Positions 17,375 through 26,123 of a DNA stretch of 41,100 bases are shown piece after piece. Numbering within the stretch: the stretch's first letter is position 1; every line of letters begins with the position of its first letter. A program made the translations under genes and the position numbers. The stretch lies in contig DYKA01000005.1 of assembly GCA_020722805.1 (NCBI GenBank), positions 1-41,100 of the forward strand. The letters are read 5' to 3'. The notes beneath the pieces are model-generated. The model was not told the DNA's origin, made no database searches, and saw only the letters and a program-made list of their open reading frames with translations. This DNA comes from Vermiphilus sp. (GTDB lineage: Bacteria > Ratteibacteria > UBA8468 > B48-G9 > DTJG01).

Positions 17375-19275
17375 TGCCTATTCAACGGGAATGTGATTGT
17401 AAATCGTTTTTTTCCTTCGGGGAAGACCTCTGCACTTATGTTGCAGGAATGATCTTCTATAATCTTGCGACATATTGCCAGATTAAGTGAAGCCAGCCCG
17501 TTGAGATGGTCTGAAAACGGTACGAATATATCCTGAACAGAATCCAGTTGAATCTGTTTCCTTTTTTCTTCCACAACCATTTCTACACAGGATTCTTTTT
17601 CTGAAACGGACACATTCACAACTCCATTCTCTCCGGTATCATTGCAACAAAAATCAAACAAAAGTTCAAGCGCTTCCTGAATTCTGTTTGCATCAATGTT
17701 TACAATGGTATTGATGCTATTTTTTGAAGCCGCAATTCTGACAGCAGGAAATCTCTGCACTGTTTTCTGCAAAACATCAAAACAGTCAACCTTGCTCAGT
17801 ATCAGGTCTTCCTTCTCTGAAAGGCGGGCAATTTTTTCAACAAGATGTGTCAATCTTTCAATTTCAGCATTGACAATTTTATAAAATTCTGTCCTGAATG
17901 TTTCCTCTCCAAACTTTTCAGGCAAAAGGCAGGCAAAGGTCTTTATTGCAACAAGCGGGTTTTTTATCTCGTGGGAAAGATGACTTGCAATCTTTTCCCA
18001 GTATTGATTCTGTTCAGTTTTCTTTTTCTCCAGCTCCATTTCTTTGGAAAGTGTAATATCCTGAAAAATAATTATTGTCCAGACAATTTCTCCCTGCTGA
18101 CACACAAAATTGCAGCTCATTCCAAACCACTTCTTCAACTGTCTGACAAAAATTTCTTCTCTGAATATTGCCTCTTTCCTGGATTCTGCCTCTCTTATCT
18201 TTGAAGCCATCTCCACTCCAATATTTTCAACAGGGCCATCAACAACATCTGAGGCATTCCTGCCAAGTATAATTTCTGCCTGGTTGTTGAAAATTTTCAC
18301 ATTGAGATTTTTGTCAAGTACAATAATTCCTGTGGGAACATTTTCCAGTATGATTTTCTGGAACTCCTTTTGAAAAATATTTTCCTGAAACAGAAAAGAA
18401 TCCTCAAGAAGCACACTGAAATAACTGCTGATATCGCTCAAAAATCTGATAACATCAGTGGTAAAACTCTCACCTGTTAATCTTTTCCCGAGAGCAAAGA
18501 AACCAAAAACCTCACCATCCCTTTTCATCAAAGGAAGGATAATTTCCGCTTTCAGGAGTTCAAGTTCCGAGATAAGACCTGCTTCATTTATCCTGTTTTT
18601 CTGCAGTATGCTTCTTTCAGATATAAGTTTGACATAAAGAGCGCTTTTTTCAGAAAACTTTATACTTTTCAAAAATGCCCTGTCAACATTTACACCGTCA
18701 TAAAAACTGAATCCGCTTGACTCTTTAAGAAAAAAAGACACTCCGGACAGAAAAAGTTGACTTTTCACCAGCTTAATGATGCCCGGAATGAGTCTGGAGG
18801 GTTCTGAAAAATTCTCAGCCAGAAGTTCACTCAACCTCTGGAAAAAGACGCTTTCAGAAATATCAGACGATATCCTGTCTTCAGAAAGCTGCACCTGAGG
18901 CAGTTTTTTGGTCTTCTCGACTCCAGCATACAGAGATGCACGGTTGAGTGCATACATGAATTTTTCTGGATCAAAGGGCTTCTCAATAAGCTCATAGACA
19001 CCAAGGTTCATAATGCGCCTGGCCACAGGCCCAAAAGAGTCAACCAGTGCAATAATCGGAGCATCAGGCACAAGTTCCTTAATCTGTTCAACCAGAACCT
19101 GCAACGGAATTTTTTTGTATGAAAAGTCAATAATAATGATGTCGGGTTTTCTCTGAATAATGGATTCTCTCATACGGGACGGTTCAACAACCACAGGCAA
19201 AAAATTATCTTTCAGAAGAAAACTGAGGGTCCCTGCAAGCCCTTTTTCCTCAACCACAACCATGACATATTTCAT
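17371..19275 (-). CDS. Soluble receiver-GAF-PAS histidine kinase homologue with degenerate ATPase domain
   Basis: This 634-residue protein has no membrane helices. The N-terminal receiver-like domain (about 1-115) keeps an Asp (IIIIDFSYK) and Lys (IEKPFDP), with EE in place of the acidic pair. GAF (about 155-300) and PAS (about 305-415) follow, then an intact H-box (HLSHEIKNPLVAIKTF). The ATPase domain is badly eroded. The N-box is EALELLFDFCCND without the key Asn, the G1 box (DxGxG) is missing (VVEEKRKQIQ), and the G2 box is GLASLNLAICRKI. It probably cannot bind ATP but could dimerise or accept phosphate. The H-box region closely resembles that of the upstream 7TM kinase, which indicates a paralogue. 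ATGA overlaps join it to both neighbours. Confidence 0.82.
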   Translation of the reverse strand: MKYVMVVVEEKGLAGTLSFLLKDNFLPVVVEPSRMRESIIQRKPDIIIIDFSYKKIPLQVLVEQIKELVPDAPIIALVDSFGPVARRIMNLGVYELIEKPFDPEKFMYALNRASLYAGVEKTKKLPQVQLSEDRISSDISESVFFQRLSELLAENFSEPSRLIPGIIKLVKSQLFLSGVSFFLKESSGFSFYDGVNVDRAFLKSIKFSEKSALYVKLISERSILQKNRINEAGLISELELLKAEIILPLMKRDGEVFGFFALGKRLTGESFTTDVIRFLSDISSYFSVLLEDSFLFQENIFQKEFQKIILENVPTGIIVLDKNLNVKIFNNQAEIILGRNASDVVDGPVENIGVEMASKIREAESRKEAIFREEIFVRQLKKWFGMSCNFVCQQGEIVWTIIIFQDITLSKEMELEKKKTEQNQYWEKIASHLSHEIKNPLVAIKTFACLLPEKFGEETFRTEFYKIVNAEIERLTHLVEKIARLSEKEDLILSKVDCFDVLQKTVQRFPAVRIAASKNSINTIVNIDANRIQEALELLFDFCCNDTGENGVVNVSVSEKESCVEMVVEEKRKQIQLDSVQDIFVPFSDHLNGLASLNLAICRKIIEDHSCNISAEVFPEGKKRFTITFPLNRQ

Positions 19276-21746
19276 TGGGATACCCCTGTATTGAGTGGAA
19301 GATGTATTGTAACCTTTGTTCCGTTACCCTGCTGGCTTTCAATATATATCCTTCCATCGTGCTGTGCAATAATTTCATTAACTATTGAAAGTCCAAGTCC
19401 TGTTCCATACGGTTTTGTTGTGAACAAGGGGTCAAAAATCTTGTCCATATTTTCAGAAGGAATACCAAAACCATTGTCCTTGATTTCAAGGATAAGATTT
19501 CCTTCGTTTTCAGAAACAGAAATATCTATCGTCCCATTTTTTTCATCTATTGCCTCAGCGGCATTAAACAGCAGATTAAGAAGGGCCTGCTTTATTTTTT
19601 CAGAGTCAGCCTTGATTCTTATGCTTTTGCTGTTGTAGTGAGTTTGAACCTTGATGCCTTCAAACTTTTTCTGAGTGGAAACAAGCAGTATTGTTGACTC
19701 TATCACTGAAATCAGGTCAAACTCTTCCATTCTCGGTGGTCTCGGTCTTGCAAAAACAAGTAGTTGTTCAACAAGACGGTTTATTCTGTCTATTTCAGGT
19801 ATGACAACCTTCAGGTAGTTTGACCTGAAATCTTTGTCAGAGTACTTTTCAGGAAGAAGTTGTGAAAAGGTCTTAAGAGCAACAAGTGGATTCCTGATTT
19901 CATGCGCAATTCCACCTGCAAGTATTCCGAGAGAGGCAAGTCGTTCATTTCTTTCAGCATGATGCTGAAGCATTTTCAATTGAGAAATATCAGAAAAAAT
20001 CACCTGCGCTCCAAGCAGATTTCCATCAATTGAAAAAAATCTTGAACCGCTGATTCTTAATGGAATGGTCTTCCCATTTTCAGACAATGTCAATTCTATA
20101 TCATTGATCTCAATGTTTTCTTTCAAAAGCCTTCTTAATAATTCTCTCAAAGATTCAGGAATTACATTTTCAAAATTTCTGTCAATGACTTCTTTTTTTC
20201 TGATTCCTGATATTCTTTCTGCTGCCCGGTTAAATATGATTATCCTGCCGTCATCATTGACGGCAATAACTCCGTTCGGAAGATTTTCAAGCAAGGATTG
20301 CTGATAAATCTGACTTTCTGTGAGTGTGGCTGAAAGTTGCATGGTTTCAATAAAAACGCCGATATAAAGAGAAAATGCATCAAGTATTCTGCGGTCTCTG
20401 CTTGAAAAGGACTCTCCCTGTTTGCCTCCCAGGAGTAAAATACCTGTGAGTTTATTATGCATTACGATTGGCATTACAACTTCACTCTTGTACATATCCA
20501 TCTCAGAAATTGCATTTCCTATTAATCGCCTGCCTGCAAACCTCAAAAGGTCATCCCTGTAATGAATGTAGGGTTCTAACTCAAGAAGTTTTAAAAGCGG
20601 ACACTCCTGCTTGAATTCAAGATGCCATCTGCTGTTTCTTTTTAGAGCAGAAAAAACTCTTTTTACTGAACTGTCAGATGTCTTGATTACAAACGCCACC
20701 TCGCCCGACAAAGCAATTTCTTTCTGAAGAACTTCAATCATTGCAGTTATCCCTTCCTCAAAACTGGAACAACTGCCTGTAAGCAGCCGCATCTGTAAGG
20801 TAATTTTGTCAGTATCGTACTGCTGCTGGAATATCTTTGCCCTTGCCCATTTTGTAATGAACTCCTTCAAGGGTGAAAAAACCATCGCAATAACAAAGGA
20901 ACTGATGACTATCGGCATGGTTGCTTCAGAAACATTGAAAACCCTGAAAACATTATTTAAGAACAATAGTAAAAATAGATAAACAGTCATCAGTATCACT
21001 GTAAGGCATCCAAGAACAAATAGTTTCTCTGCGACAACAGAAATATTCATAATCTTGTACCGTGCAATTGCATAGGCAATGATTGAAGACATTATTATTG
21101 AAGATAAAGGACCAAATCTTGAATATGTTGTGATTCCAAACAGAGGCGGTATTATCACTGTTCCAATAGCAAAAATTGTTCCCGCAACAATTGCGAGAAA
21201 TAGATATTGAATTTCAAGTTTCTCTGTCCCTGTTTTTCTTCTCATCAATCTGTAAAGATATCTCAGACCGAAAAACATTAAAAGAATAATAATGCCTGAA
21301 AATATACTAAATGGCCAACCATATATAACATCAGGTCCTGGCAGATTATTCAATATTCTTTCGCGTACGATAATGGTCCTTATGAAAGCAGGGTGTAAAA
21401 CAAAAAAAGAGGCAATCACAGCTGCAACAAAAAATGACAGTTGCATTCTTTTAAGGGGTCCTGATTCCCTCCCTTTCAAAGGTATCTCAAAACCCGCAGC
21501 AAAGAATATGAATGAAGCAGGAAGAAAAGCTCCAACAATAGAAACAAGTTTGATGAGACCAAAAGAATACACAACATCTCTGGTTGACATCACAAGAATA
21601 ACCACCACAGACCACAGGATAAGATTAAACGCAAAGACTGAAAATCTTCTGTTTGGTGGTCTAAATTTATTACGGCTGTAAACAATCCACGCAAGCGCGG
21701 CCACAGCAATAACTGTTGCAATAATACTACCAACCCAGTAATTCAT
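19272..21746 (-). CDS. Seven-helix membrane sensor histidine kinase with GAF and PAS
   Basis: The first 300 or so residues contain multiple hydrophobic segments typical of a 7TM histidine-kinase sensor. GAF (about 320-480), PAS (about 495-600), HisKA (HEIRNPLVALKTF) and a complete HATPase follow (N-box QALLNLLFNAAEAI, G1 DNGFGIP, G2 GTGLGLSIV). I start at the ATG at 21746 rather than 21800, because AGAGGT lies 7 nt upstream and the ATG forms an ATGA overlap with the ketoacyl synthase stop. It is the intact kinase of the operon and the most likely phosphodonor for the NtrC-type and/or HD-GYP regulators. The ligand is unknown; linkage to lipid-type enzymes suggests a membrane or lipid signal, which is inference. 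Confidence 0.9.
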   Translation of the reverse strand: MNYWVGSIIATVIAVAALAWIVYSRNKFRPPNRRFSVFAFNLILWSVVVILVMSTRDVVYSFGLIKLVSIVGAFLPASFIFFAAGFEIPLKGRESGPLKRMQLSFFVAAVIASFFVLHPAFIRTIIVRERILNNLPGPDVIYGWPFSIFSGIIILLMFFGLRYLYRLMRRKTGTEKLEIQYLFLAIVAGTIFAIGTVIIPPLFGITTYSRFGPLSSIIMSSIIAYAIARYKIMNISVVAEKLFVLGCLTVILMTVYLFLLLFLNNVFRVFNVSEATMPIVISSFVIAMVFSPLKEFITKWARAKIFQQQYDTDKITLQMRLLTGSCSSFEEGITAMIEVLQKEIALSGEVAFVIKTSDSSVKRVFSALKRNSRWHLEFKQECPLLKLLELEPYIHYRDDLLRFAGRRLIGNAISEMDMYKSEVVMPIVMHNKLTGILLLGGKQGESFSSRDRRILDAFSLYIGVFIETMQLSATLTESQIYQQSLLENLPNGVIAVNDDGRIIIFNRAAERISGIRKKEVIDRNFENVIPESLRELLRRLLKENIEINDIELTLSENGKTIPLRISGSRFFSIDGNLLGAQVIFSDISQLKMLQHHAERNERLASLGILAGGIAHEIRNPLVALKTFSQLLPEKYSDKDFRSNYLKVVIPEIDRINRLVEQLLVFARPRPPRMEEFDLISVIESTILLVSTQKKFEGIKVQTHYNSKSIRIKADSEKIKQALLNLLFNAAEAIDEKNGTIDISVSENEGNLILEIKDNGFGIPSENMDKIFDPLFTTKPYGTGLGLSIVNEIIAQHDGRIYIESQQGNGTKVTIHLPLNTGVSQ

Positions 21747-22972
21747 ATCTCGCACCTCTTGCATAATAGCGCAGAGCAGGTTCCACCCAGTCCTCCACAA
21801 TTAAGTAAAGCAGTATTTATAACCAGTTTATGTGTTTTATTTGGAACATAGTAAAGGTCGCATTCAGGGTCAGGATACTGATAATTGATTGTCGGGGTAA
21901 TGATATTTTCACTGAACCACAACATTGCAGCGATTGTCTGAAAGGCACCTGCGCATCCAAGAGGATTTCCAGTCATTGATTTTATGGAACTGACAGGAAC
22001 CTCATACGCACGGGCGCCAAAAATTTCCTTGATAATAGATGTCTCAATCCTGTCAATAAGTGGGTCCGAAGGAGCATGCGCGCTTATGGCATCAACTGAA
22101 TATGTGGAAACACCTGCATCATCAAATGTCCTTCTTATTGCATTTTTCAGTCCTGACGAAGGGTTTTCTTCGGAAATTTCTCCTGATGTGCCGTATCCAA
22201 TAATCTCCCCGTATATTCTTGCACCACGGCTTACAGCGTGGTTGAGTTCTTCAAGCACAACCATGCCGCAACCCTCTGAAAGGATTCCTCCGCAGCGTAG
22301 ACGATCAAAAGGCCTGCTTGCCTTCTCTGGCACCTCGTTAAATTCAGGCGTCAGTCCAGCAGAAGATAGTCCCGCCATAATCAACGGTGTTATTGCAGCC
22401 TCAGCAGCACCCGAAATAGAAACCCTCACTTCACCACTCCTGATTTTTTGAAAAGCAATTCCAATAGCATCAGTCCCGGATGCACAGGCTGAAGCCAGAA
22501 GAATTGTCTGTGTCTTCCATTGCAGGTGTTCTATCAATTCTCCCATTACACGATGGGGAGTCGCAGCAATAATTCCATAAGGCAAAATTCTTTTTGCACC
22601 ATGCTTCAAAAAAACCTGATGCTGACTTTCTATAAGGTCCATGGCACTTGTGCTGACGCCGAGCGTAATCAAACCATCATCCGGTTTTATCTTCTGCACA
22701 TCAATCCCTGCATCCATAAGAGCCATCTTTGTTCCGCATACGGCAAACTGCGAAAACCTTGCCATTCTTCTTACTGTTTTCCTGTCAATAAATGCATCTG
22801 GCTTGAAATCAGGTATCTCTCCTGCAACCTGGCATGGAAGTCCTGACGGGTCAAATCTTGATATCTTTTTGATTCCGCTTTTTCCATTTTTAAGTGCTTC
22901 CCAGAAATTTTGCTTTCCGATTCCGTTTGGCGCAATTACACCAATACCAGTCAAAACAACCCTGTACCTCAT
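21743..22972 (-). CDS. Beta-ketoacyl-ACP synthase II-like protein with atypical active site
   Basis: The 409 residues match the FabF-type condensing enzyme fold. The nucleophile Cys is present in LASACASGTDAIG, the first His is in ISAHAPSDPLIDRIE (the usual HGTSTP loop is altered), and the final loop is NCGGLGGT. The second catalytic His, normally in KSMTGH, is Asn (IKSMTGNPLGCAGA). A Cys-His-Asn set is typical of FabH or thiolase-like enzymes rather than FabF, so chemistry or priming may differ. It is sandwiched by ATGA overlaps between a radical SAM gene and the 7TM kinase, with no other fatty-acid synthesis genes nearby. That argues for a specialised lipid or signal role rather than bulk fatty-acid elongation. 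Confidence 0.87.
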   Translation of the reverse strand: MRYRVVLTGIGVIAPNGIGKQNFWEALKNGKSGIKKISRFDPSGLPCQVAGEIPDFKPDAFIDRKTVRRMARFSQFAVCGTKMALMDAGIDVQKIKPDDGLITLGVSTSAMDLIESQHQVFLKHGAKRILPYGIIAATPHRVMGELIEHLQWKTQTILLASACASGTDAIGIAFQKIRSGEVRVSISGAAEAAITPLIMAGLSSAGLTPEFNEVPEKASRPFDRLRCGGILSEGCGMVVLEELNHAVSRGARIYGEIIGYGTSGEISEENPSSGLKNAIRRTFDDAGVSTYSVDAISAHAPSDPLIDRIETSIIKEIFGARAYEVPVSSIKSMTGNPLGCAGAFQTIAAMLWFSENIITPTINYQYPDPECDLYYVPNKTHKLVINTALLNCGGLGGTCSALLCKRCEI

Positions 22973-24609
22973 TCGGTCCCCCGTGCAATATTCTCATTGA
23001 TAGTTTTTATTTCTTTCCGAATTTCATCTGCAAGTCCTGCAAACAAAAAATACCTGTTGTAATTGACAAAATCAGTCATATCCTTGAATCCTGAAAACCT
23101 GCTCAATAGATATGCCTCATCAGAAACAAAGGTGGTAATACCTGCCTGCTGAAGTTCTCTCTGAAATTTTTCTGTTTCGTCTGTATACTGTTTGAAACTC
23201 ATGCCATTGATCTTATAAGGCAGGGGCTTCCAGTATCTTGGAGGGAAAAGCTGCTTGATTTGATATGTCATCACATCTGCAGCATAGTTGTTTGTTTCAA
23301 CAGTAAAATTGAACATTGACGGATTCTTCCCCCAGATGGTCTGCGGGTATAAACCCGGGAACTGAACAAGGACAGAATCAGGCCTTGTCCTCAAAAGAAA
23401 ATCCATTGTCTCTTTTCTTGTCTACTGTGTTTCAAATGGAGCCGGATATATAACGCTGACGACAGTAAATATTCCTGCATTCTTACAGGATTTTATTACG
23501 AATTCCATCACATCGGGTGAGTTTTTCTTATACATCGCTTTTTCCAGAATTTCAGGACTTGCTGATTCAAGTCCAAAAAATATTGACACGCATCCTGACC
23601 TGCGCACCATGCTGAAATTGACATCCTTCATTGAGTCAAAATGTCCGAAACTTGTATATGAAATATTCATTCCCTTGTTCACAATCTGACTTGCAGTTTC
23701 CTGAAGCAAATCGCCGGGAGTGCTTGAACCAGCATATCTGAAGATTTTTACATTGTATTTTGAAATAGAGTTCTCAAATTCTTCAATAATTCTGAATGGT
23801 GGCTTCCTGCGAAGTTTGCCACTCTTTACAGGATGAATACAGAACGCACAGCAATTCTGACAGCCACGACTTTCATCTATTACAAACATTTTGATCTTGT
23901 CTCTTATTCCAGTATAGACATTCTCATGGTATTCAGCAAAAGGAAGTTCTGCAAGGTTTTCAACAAATCTCCTCTGATTCTTTACGATCTTTCCGTTCTT
24001 TTTGAAAATGATGTTCGGAATTCTGTCCAGTTGCGTTTTTCCTGATACAAAATCAGCCAGATGGTTTATTGTTTCTTCACCTTCGCCAAAACAAAGAGCA
24101 TCAAAACTATCTGTGATTTTGAAAATTTCTTCCTGAAATATGTCAACCTGAGGACCACCGCCAAAAACCTTAATGTTCGGAAATTTCTTTTTTATTTTTT
24201 CAGCAATATTAAGGGAATACCTGAAACCATCCCCTGCCCAGAGTTTCATACCCACAAAATCAATATCATTTTCCTTGATCATCCCGCAGATATCATCTGA
24301 AATACTGTCAAAAACAATGTTTTTCCTTCTTTCAAGATGGCTTGAAATTTTCTTAAGTTTCAGAATATCAATGATTGACGGTTTTCTTTTTTCAATGAAT
24401 ATTTTTTCTGCTATGGCTTTTATGTCTGATAGTCGGGCATCTTCAAAAACGTGTTCAAGGGTTTCTGCTGTGTTTGCATCAAGAATGCACACATTGTGTC
24501 CGTTGTCCTTAAGACAGGCAGCAAGGAGAGCAAGTCCATTATCAGGTATAAAATCAGAAAGAATCTTTGGAACACCTGCAATTGAAAGCAATAACGAATT
24601 TGTGCCCAT
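22969..24609 (-). pseudogene. B12-binding-type radical SAM gene interrupted by an in-frame TAG
   Basis: Two same-frame ORFs (395 and 145 codons) are split by TAG at 23424-23422, in PAPFETQ-TAG-TRKETMDFLL. Homologous radical SAM proteins read straight through this helix (E-T-x-E-T-R pattern), so one substitution (for example GAG or CAG to TAG) explains it. The N-terminal part resembles a cobalamin-binding domain (NGLALLAACLKDNGHNVCILD, VFGGGPQVD). The radical SAM motif is CQNCCAFC. The C-terminal part (QFPGLYPQTIWGKNP) seems specific to a subgroup acting on lipids or other hydrophobic substrates, though I cannot name the reaction. It is the first gene of the long minus-strand run and is joined to the ketoacyl synthase by ATGA. 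Truncation after residue 395 would leave the cluster site but lose the C-terminal domain. Confidence 0.78.
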
Positions 24610-24621
24610 AAGTGTTCAATT

Positions 24622-24709
24622 TTGTACAATATGCCCTGGTTTATTTGTTTCCATACATTTTATTACATACCCGAATTGAATTTATGTCAAATCTGTACAA
24701 AAATGTACA
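24622..24709. promoter_or_regulatory. Cluster of TGTACA palindromes, candidate enhancer/operator sites
   Basis: Perfect palindromes occur at 24622-24629 (TTGTACAA), 24694-24699 and 24704-24709 (TGTACA). The last two are exactly 10 bp apart, so they face the same side of the helix. They sit roughly 110-125 and 190 bp upstream of the sigma-54 start at about 24817, a usual distance for NtrC-type enhancer sites, and they bracket the divergent sigma-70 promoter. The NtrC-like protein encoded nearby is the natural candidate binder; this is inference. Confidence 0.45.
24662..24690 (-). promoter_or_regulatory. Sigma-70 promoter for the radical SAM / ketoacyl synthase / kinase operon
   Basis: On the minus strand TTGACA (24690-24685) is followed after 17 bp by TGTAAT (24667-24662). 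The start would be near 24655, giving a leader of about 45 nt before the ATG at 24609. TGTACA palindromes lie just upstream of the -35 and within the leader. Confidence 0.6.
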
Positions 24710-24790
24710 AACAAATTTGTATCAGGATTTCAGGCGCAACGAACCCGGATATCTTATTCAGAGGGTTTAACAGGACCTCTTCCAAAAACA

Positions 24791-24806
24791 TGGCACACTT
24801 TTTGCA
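24791..24806 (+). promoter_or_regulatory. Sigma-54 (RpoN) promoter of the FadL-type gene
   Basis: TGGCAC-ACTTT-TTGCA matches the -24/-12 consensus (TGGCAC, five bases, TTGCW) exactly at the defining GG and GC with correct spacing. Transcription would begin near 24817, with AAAAAGGG about 10 nt before the ATG at 24843. Confidence 0.85.
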
Positions 24807-24842
24807 TATACATAATTAGGAAACAAAAAGGGCTGCATAACT

Positions 24843-26123
24843 ATGACGAAAAAAATTATTTTTCTGATGTTTATAATCAGTGTGGCAGCATATTGCCAGG
24901 GATACAGGAATCCGCCTACAAGCATAAGAACTTTAATGGACGCAGGCGTAACGGCTGTAGTGGATGACGCATCTGCCTGTGTACTGAATCCTGCTGGCCT
25001 TGTGCTTATACAACAAAATCAGTTTGACGCGGGTATACTGGGATTGTTCTCTGAAACAAAATACTCTGGATTGTCTGCGTCTTCAAAAAAAGAAAACACA
25101 TCTGCAGTAATTGGTGATTTATATTTTGCTCTTGTCCCTCAGAAATCAAACATTCGTTTTGGTTTTGGCATAACAAGCCCTTATGGACAAAAAACAGAGT
25201 GGAACAAATCCTTTACAGAAACAATCTGGGCATACAGCGTGCCATATTGCGGCGAAATGAAATTTATCACCTTCACACCATCAATAGCGTTTGCTTTGAA
25301 CAAGCACCTAAGCATCGGCTCAGGGATAGACATACACAGTAGTACCATTGAAACATGAGAAAACTATTCCAACCTTAATCAACCTTTTAAGATAGACATA
25401 CACAGTAGTACCATTGAAACAAGGCAGTCAGTTCCATGGTCTTTCATAACAGGAACACCTGATGGAATCGCAGTCCTCAAAGGTGATGATGTTTCAGGAT
25501 CATTGAGGTTTGGAATTCACTATCATAAGAAAGCCCACTCAATTGGACTTGTATGGAGCAGCCCGTTTGAAATGAACTACACAGGGAGTTTTTCAATGAC
25601 AAACATGCCTGACCCACCGCCGTTTCCCGGCATAAAGAGCAATGTCAGCAGCAGCTTTACAATAAAGTTTCCAGAGATATACTCTCTGGGTTATAGATGG
25701 AAAGGTAGTAGAATGAGCATTCAACTTGGAACTGAATTTGTTAGATATTCCTGCCTGAAAAGCATCAGGGTTGACGCAGGTCCTGACAGTTTCCTGATTC
25801 CTGAGATTGAAAAGAACTGGAAGGATGTCTGGACACATTCTGCGGGTTTGCAATACTGGATAAACAGCAGGTGCGATATTGCCGCAGGAATAGGTTTTGT
25901 TGAATCACCTGTTCCGGACAACACATTTGACCCGCTGCTTCCTGACGCAAACAGATTCATCTATACAATAGGAACAACAATCAGGACAAAATCAGGCACA
26001 ATTTCATTTTTCTATATGTACAACCAGTTTGAAAAGAGAAATATCCAACAGGGGAGGTTCACAGATGGAATCTACAAATCTTCCGGAAGTTTTATCGGCT
26101 GCGGGTACACAGCGGACATCTGA
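24843..26123 (+). pseudogene. FadL/OmpP1-type outer-membrane transporter, broken by a 66-bp repeat-spacer insertion
   Basis: A signal peptide (KKIIFLMFIISVAAYCQ) is followed by the FadL-typical N-terminus (GYRNPPTSIRTLMDAGVTAVVDDASACVLNPAGL) and beta-barrel repeats. FadL/TodX proteins admit long-chain fatty acids or hydrocarbons through the outer membrane. Two same-frame ORFs are separated by a TGA that lies inside a 66-bp duplication-plus-insert. Removing 66 bp gives a continuous protein of 404 residues, the expected size, reading GIDIHSSTIET then RQSVPWSF. As it stands the product stops at residue 171. A sigma-54 promoter drives it, and the downstream receiver-kinase gene overlaps it by 59 bp. 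Confidence 0.82.
25325..25420 (+). repeat. CRISPR-like repeat-spacer-repeat unit inside the FadL-type gene
   Basis: Exact copies of a 30-bp sequence (31 bp counting the shared following A), beginning GATAGACATA and ending CCATTGAAAC, lie at 25325-25354 and 25391-25420. They are separated by a 36-bp non-repeated segment (25355-25390). The ATTGAAAC end matches the 3' end of many type I and III CRISPR repeats, and the 30 + 36 bp period is typical. One copy is native coding sequence (IDIHSSTIET); the other copy plus the 36-bp segment is the insertion and brings the stop codon. No cas genes or longer array are in the window. Confidence 0.7.

Noticed and set aside
24622-24819. 65-codon plus-strand ORF across the control region
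   Set aside because: It has no ribosome site and overlaps the well-supported promoters and palindromes.
25355-25357. Selenocysteine-type recoding of the TGA that splits the FadL-type gene
   Set aside because: The TGA lies in the inserted 36-bp segment, not in conserved gene sequence, so no functional recoding is needed to explain it.
25325-25420. A normal, conserved CRISPR array
   Set aside because: There is only one spacer, no cas genes or leader in the window, and one repeat copy is clearly native FadL coding sequence. I treat it as a possible off-target event, not a standard array.
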